Below, in pieces: positions 4,388-5,500 of a stretch of DNA of 5,500 nucleotides. The notes under the pieces are model-generated. The model did not search any database. It saw only the letters and a program-made list of their open reading frames with translations, and had not been told where the DNA came from. The translations under genes were made by a program, and so were the position numbers. Source of the DNA: an uncultured Collinsella sp. Lineage in GTDB: Bacteria > Actinomycetota > Coriobacteriia > Coriobacteriales > Coriobacteriaceae. Positions within the stretch are counted from its first letter, which is position 1. Each line of letters begins with the position of its first letter. The stretch is taken from positions 1 to 5,500 of the forward strand of contig UROM01000113.1 of assembly GCA_900549455.1 (NCBI GenBank). The letters are read 5' to 3'.

Positions 4388-5500
4388 TTAAGCCTGGGCG
4401 GCAGCAGAGCTGGGACCCTGGACCTTAGCCCACGTCTTGAGCGACAGCGTATCGATCTCGATAAAACCGGCGCTGGCCTTCTCGTCAAACGTGGTGTCGC
4501 GGTCATAGGTGGCCAGGCCGTAGTCGTAGAGGCTGAAGGGGCTCTTGCGGCCGACGACATGGCAATTGCCCTTAAAGAACTTCAGACGGACGGTGCCGGT
4601 CACGAACTTCTGGGTATCGGCCATAAAGGCGTCGAGCGCGTTCTTGAGCGGGCTGTACCACTGGCCGTTGTACACGGCGGTGGCCCAATCCTGCTCGAGC
4701 TTAATCTTGGTCTTGAGCAGGTCGCCCTCGACGCAAATGTCCTCGAGTGCCTTGTGGGCGGTAATGAGCGTCAGGGCTCCGGGAACCTCATAGCACTCGC
4801 GGCTCTTGAGGCCCACCAGACGATCCTCAACCAGGTCGAGACGGCCAAAGCCGTTGTCGCCCGAAATCTTGTTGAGGGCGATGACGATCTCGGAGAGTTT
4901 CATCATCTTGCCGTCGACGGCGACGGGCTTGCCGGCCTCAAACTCAATCTCGATATACGTCGGGGTATCGGGCGTGTCCTCGGGATTCTTGGTCATAACC
5001 CAGGCGTCGTCGAGTGGCTCATTCCAGGGATCCTCCAGGTGGCCGCACTCAATGGCACGACCCCACAGGTTGTCGTCGATGGAATAGGGGTTGTCGTTGG
5101 CACCCTCGGGAACCGGCACGTTGTGGGCGTGAGCATAGGCGACCTCATCGGGACGGCACTTCAGATCCCACTCGCGAACCGGGGCGATAACCTTAAGCTC
5201 GGGGTCGAGGGCCTTGACGGCAGCCTCAAAACGAACCTGGTCGTTACCCTTGCCGGTGCAGCCGTGGGCGACGTAGGTCGCGCCAAACTCGTGAGCGACC
5301 TCGACGAGCTTCTTGGCGAGCAGCGGGCGAGACAGGGCGGAGAGCAGCGGGTACTTGTTCTCGTACATGGAGTTTGCGGCGATGGCCTTAGTCAGGAACT
5401 CATCGGAGAACTCGTCGCGCAGGTCGAGCACCTGGCAATCGAGAACGCCCAGGTCGAGCGCCTTCTGCTTCTTGGCATCCAGGCCGGTCTCCTCCTGGCC
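4388..5500 (-). CDS. argG: Argininosuccinate synthase, 5' end beyond window
   Basis: This enzyme condenses citrulline and aspartate with ATP into argininosuccinate, the penultimate step of arginine biosynthesis. 370 codons are visible, open to the window edge. By comparison with family members of about 400 residues or more, roughly the first 40 residues, including the N-terminal SGGLDTS pyrophosphate-binding loop, lie outside. The visible part begins GQEE, as in the family's segment after the nucleotide loop. It contains HGCTGKGNDQVRFE (visible residues 79-92), SIDDNLWGRAIECGHLEDPW, GRLDLVEDRLVGLKSRECYE and PGALTLITAHKALE, all family hallmarks. A GTG at 5431 is internal, not the start, because the conserved protein continues upstream. 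It is upstream of argH on the same strand, with a terminator and a small ORF between them. Its promoter is not in view. Confidence 0.95.
   Translation of the reverse strand, partial: GQEETGLDAKKQKALDLGVLDCQVLDLRDEFSDEFLTKAIAANSMYENKYPLLSALSRPLLAKKLVEVAHEFGATYVAHGCTGKGNDQVRFEAAVKALDPELKVIAPVREWDLKCRPDEVAYAHAHNVPVPEGANDNPYSIDDNLWGRAIECGHLEDPWNEPLDDAWVMTKNPEDTPDTPTYIEIEFEAGKPVAVDGKMMKLSEIVIALNKISGDNGFGRLDLVEDRLVGLKSRECYEVPGALTLITAHKALEDICVEGDLLKTKIKLEQDWATAVYNGQWYSPLKNALDAFMADTQKFVTGTVRLKFFKGNCHVVGRKSPFSLYDYGLATYDRDTTFDEKASAGFIEIDTLSLKTWAKVQGPSSAAAQA

Overview
This window is a piece of a draft assembly from a fairly GC-rich bacterium, and it carries ordinary metabolic genes. I infer a Coriobacteriia-type actinobacterium, perhaps Collinsella-like. 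The inference rests on G/C-rich third codon positions, AT-rich intergenic DNA, clear Shine-Dalgarno sites and the overall character of the proteins. No rRNA or other phylogenetic marker is present, so the lineage is tentative. The first 47 bases are not genomic. They are the P5-side Illumina Nextera adapter with its index and the Tn5 mosaic end, so the true contig end lies at base 48.

Left part: a minus-strand gene of the L-cysteine desulfidase/UPF0597 (CyuA/YhaM) family is cut by the adapter after about 235 codons. It is divergent from rpiB (ribose-5-phosphate isomerase B, plus strand). The 270-base spacer between them holds two possible control regions: a palindrome by the minus-strand gene, and a pair of LacI-family-like cores upstream of rpiB. 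rpiB ends in a strong hairpin and converges on ndk, which has its own oppositely oriented terminator.

Middle and right: the remaining genes all lie on the minus strand, in transcription order argG (5' end beyond the window), a 56-codon unrecognised small ORF, argH and ndk. ArgG and ArgH carry out the last two steps of arginine biosynthesis (citrulline + aspartate to argininosuccinate, then to arginine + fumarate). A hairpin terminator lies between argG and the small ORF, so argH expression probably depends on read-through or an internal start. ndk (nucleoside diphosphate kinase) lies 384 bases beyond argH and appears to have its own promoter.

I see no insertion sequence, CRISPR array, tRNA or rRNA. 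I also see no convincing undescribed system. The most worthwhile leads are the small ORF between argG and argH, the extra cysteine cluster in the desulfidase-like protein, and the competing hairpins between argH and ndk.
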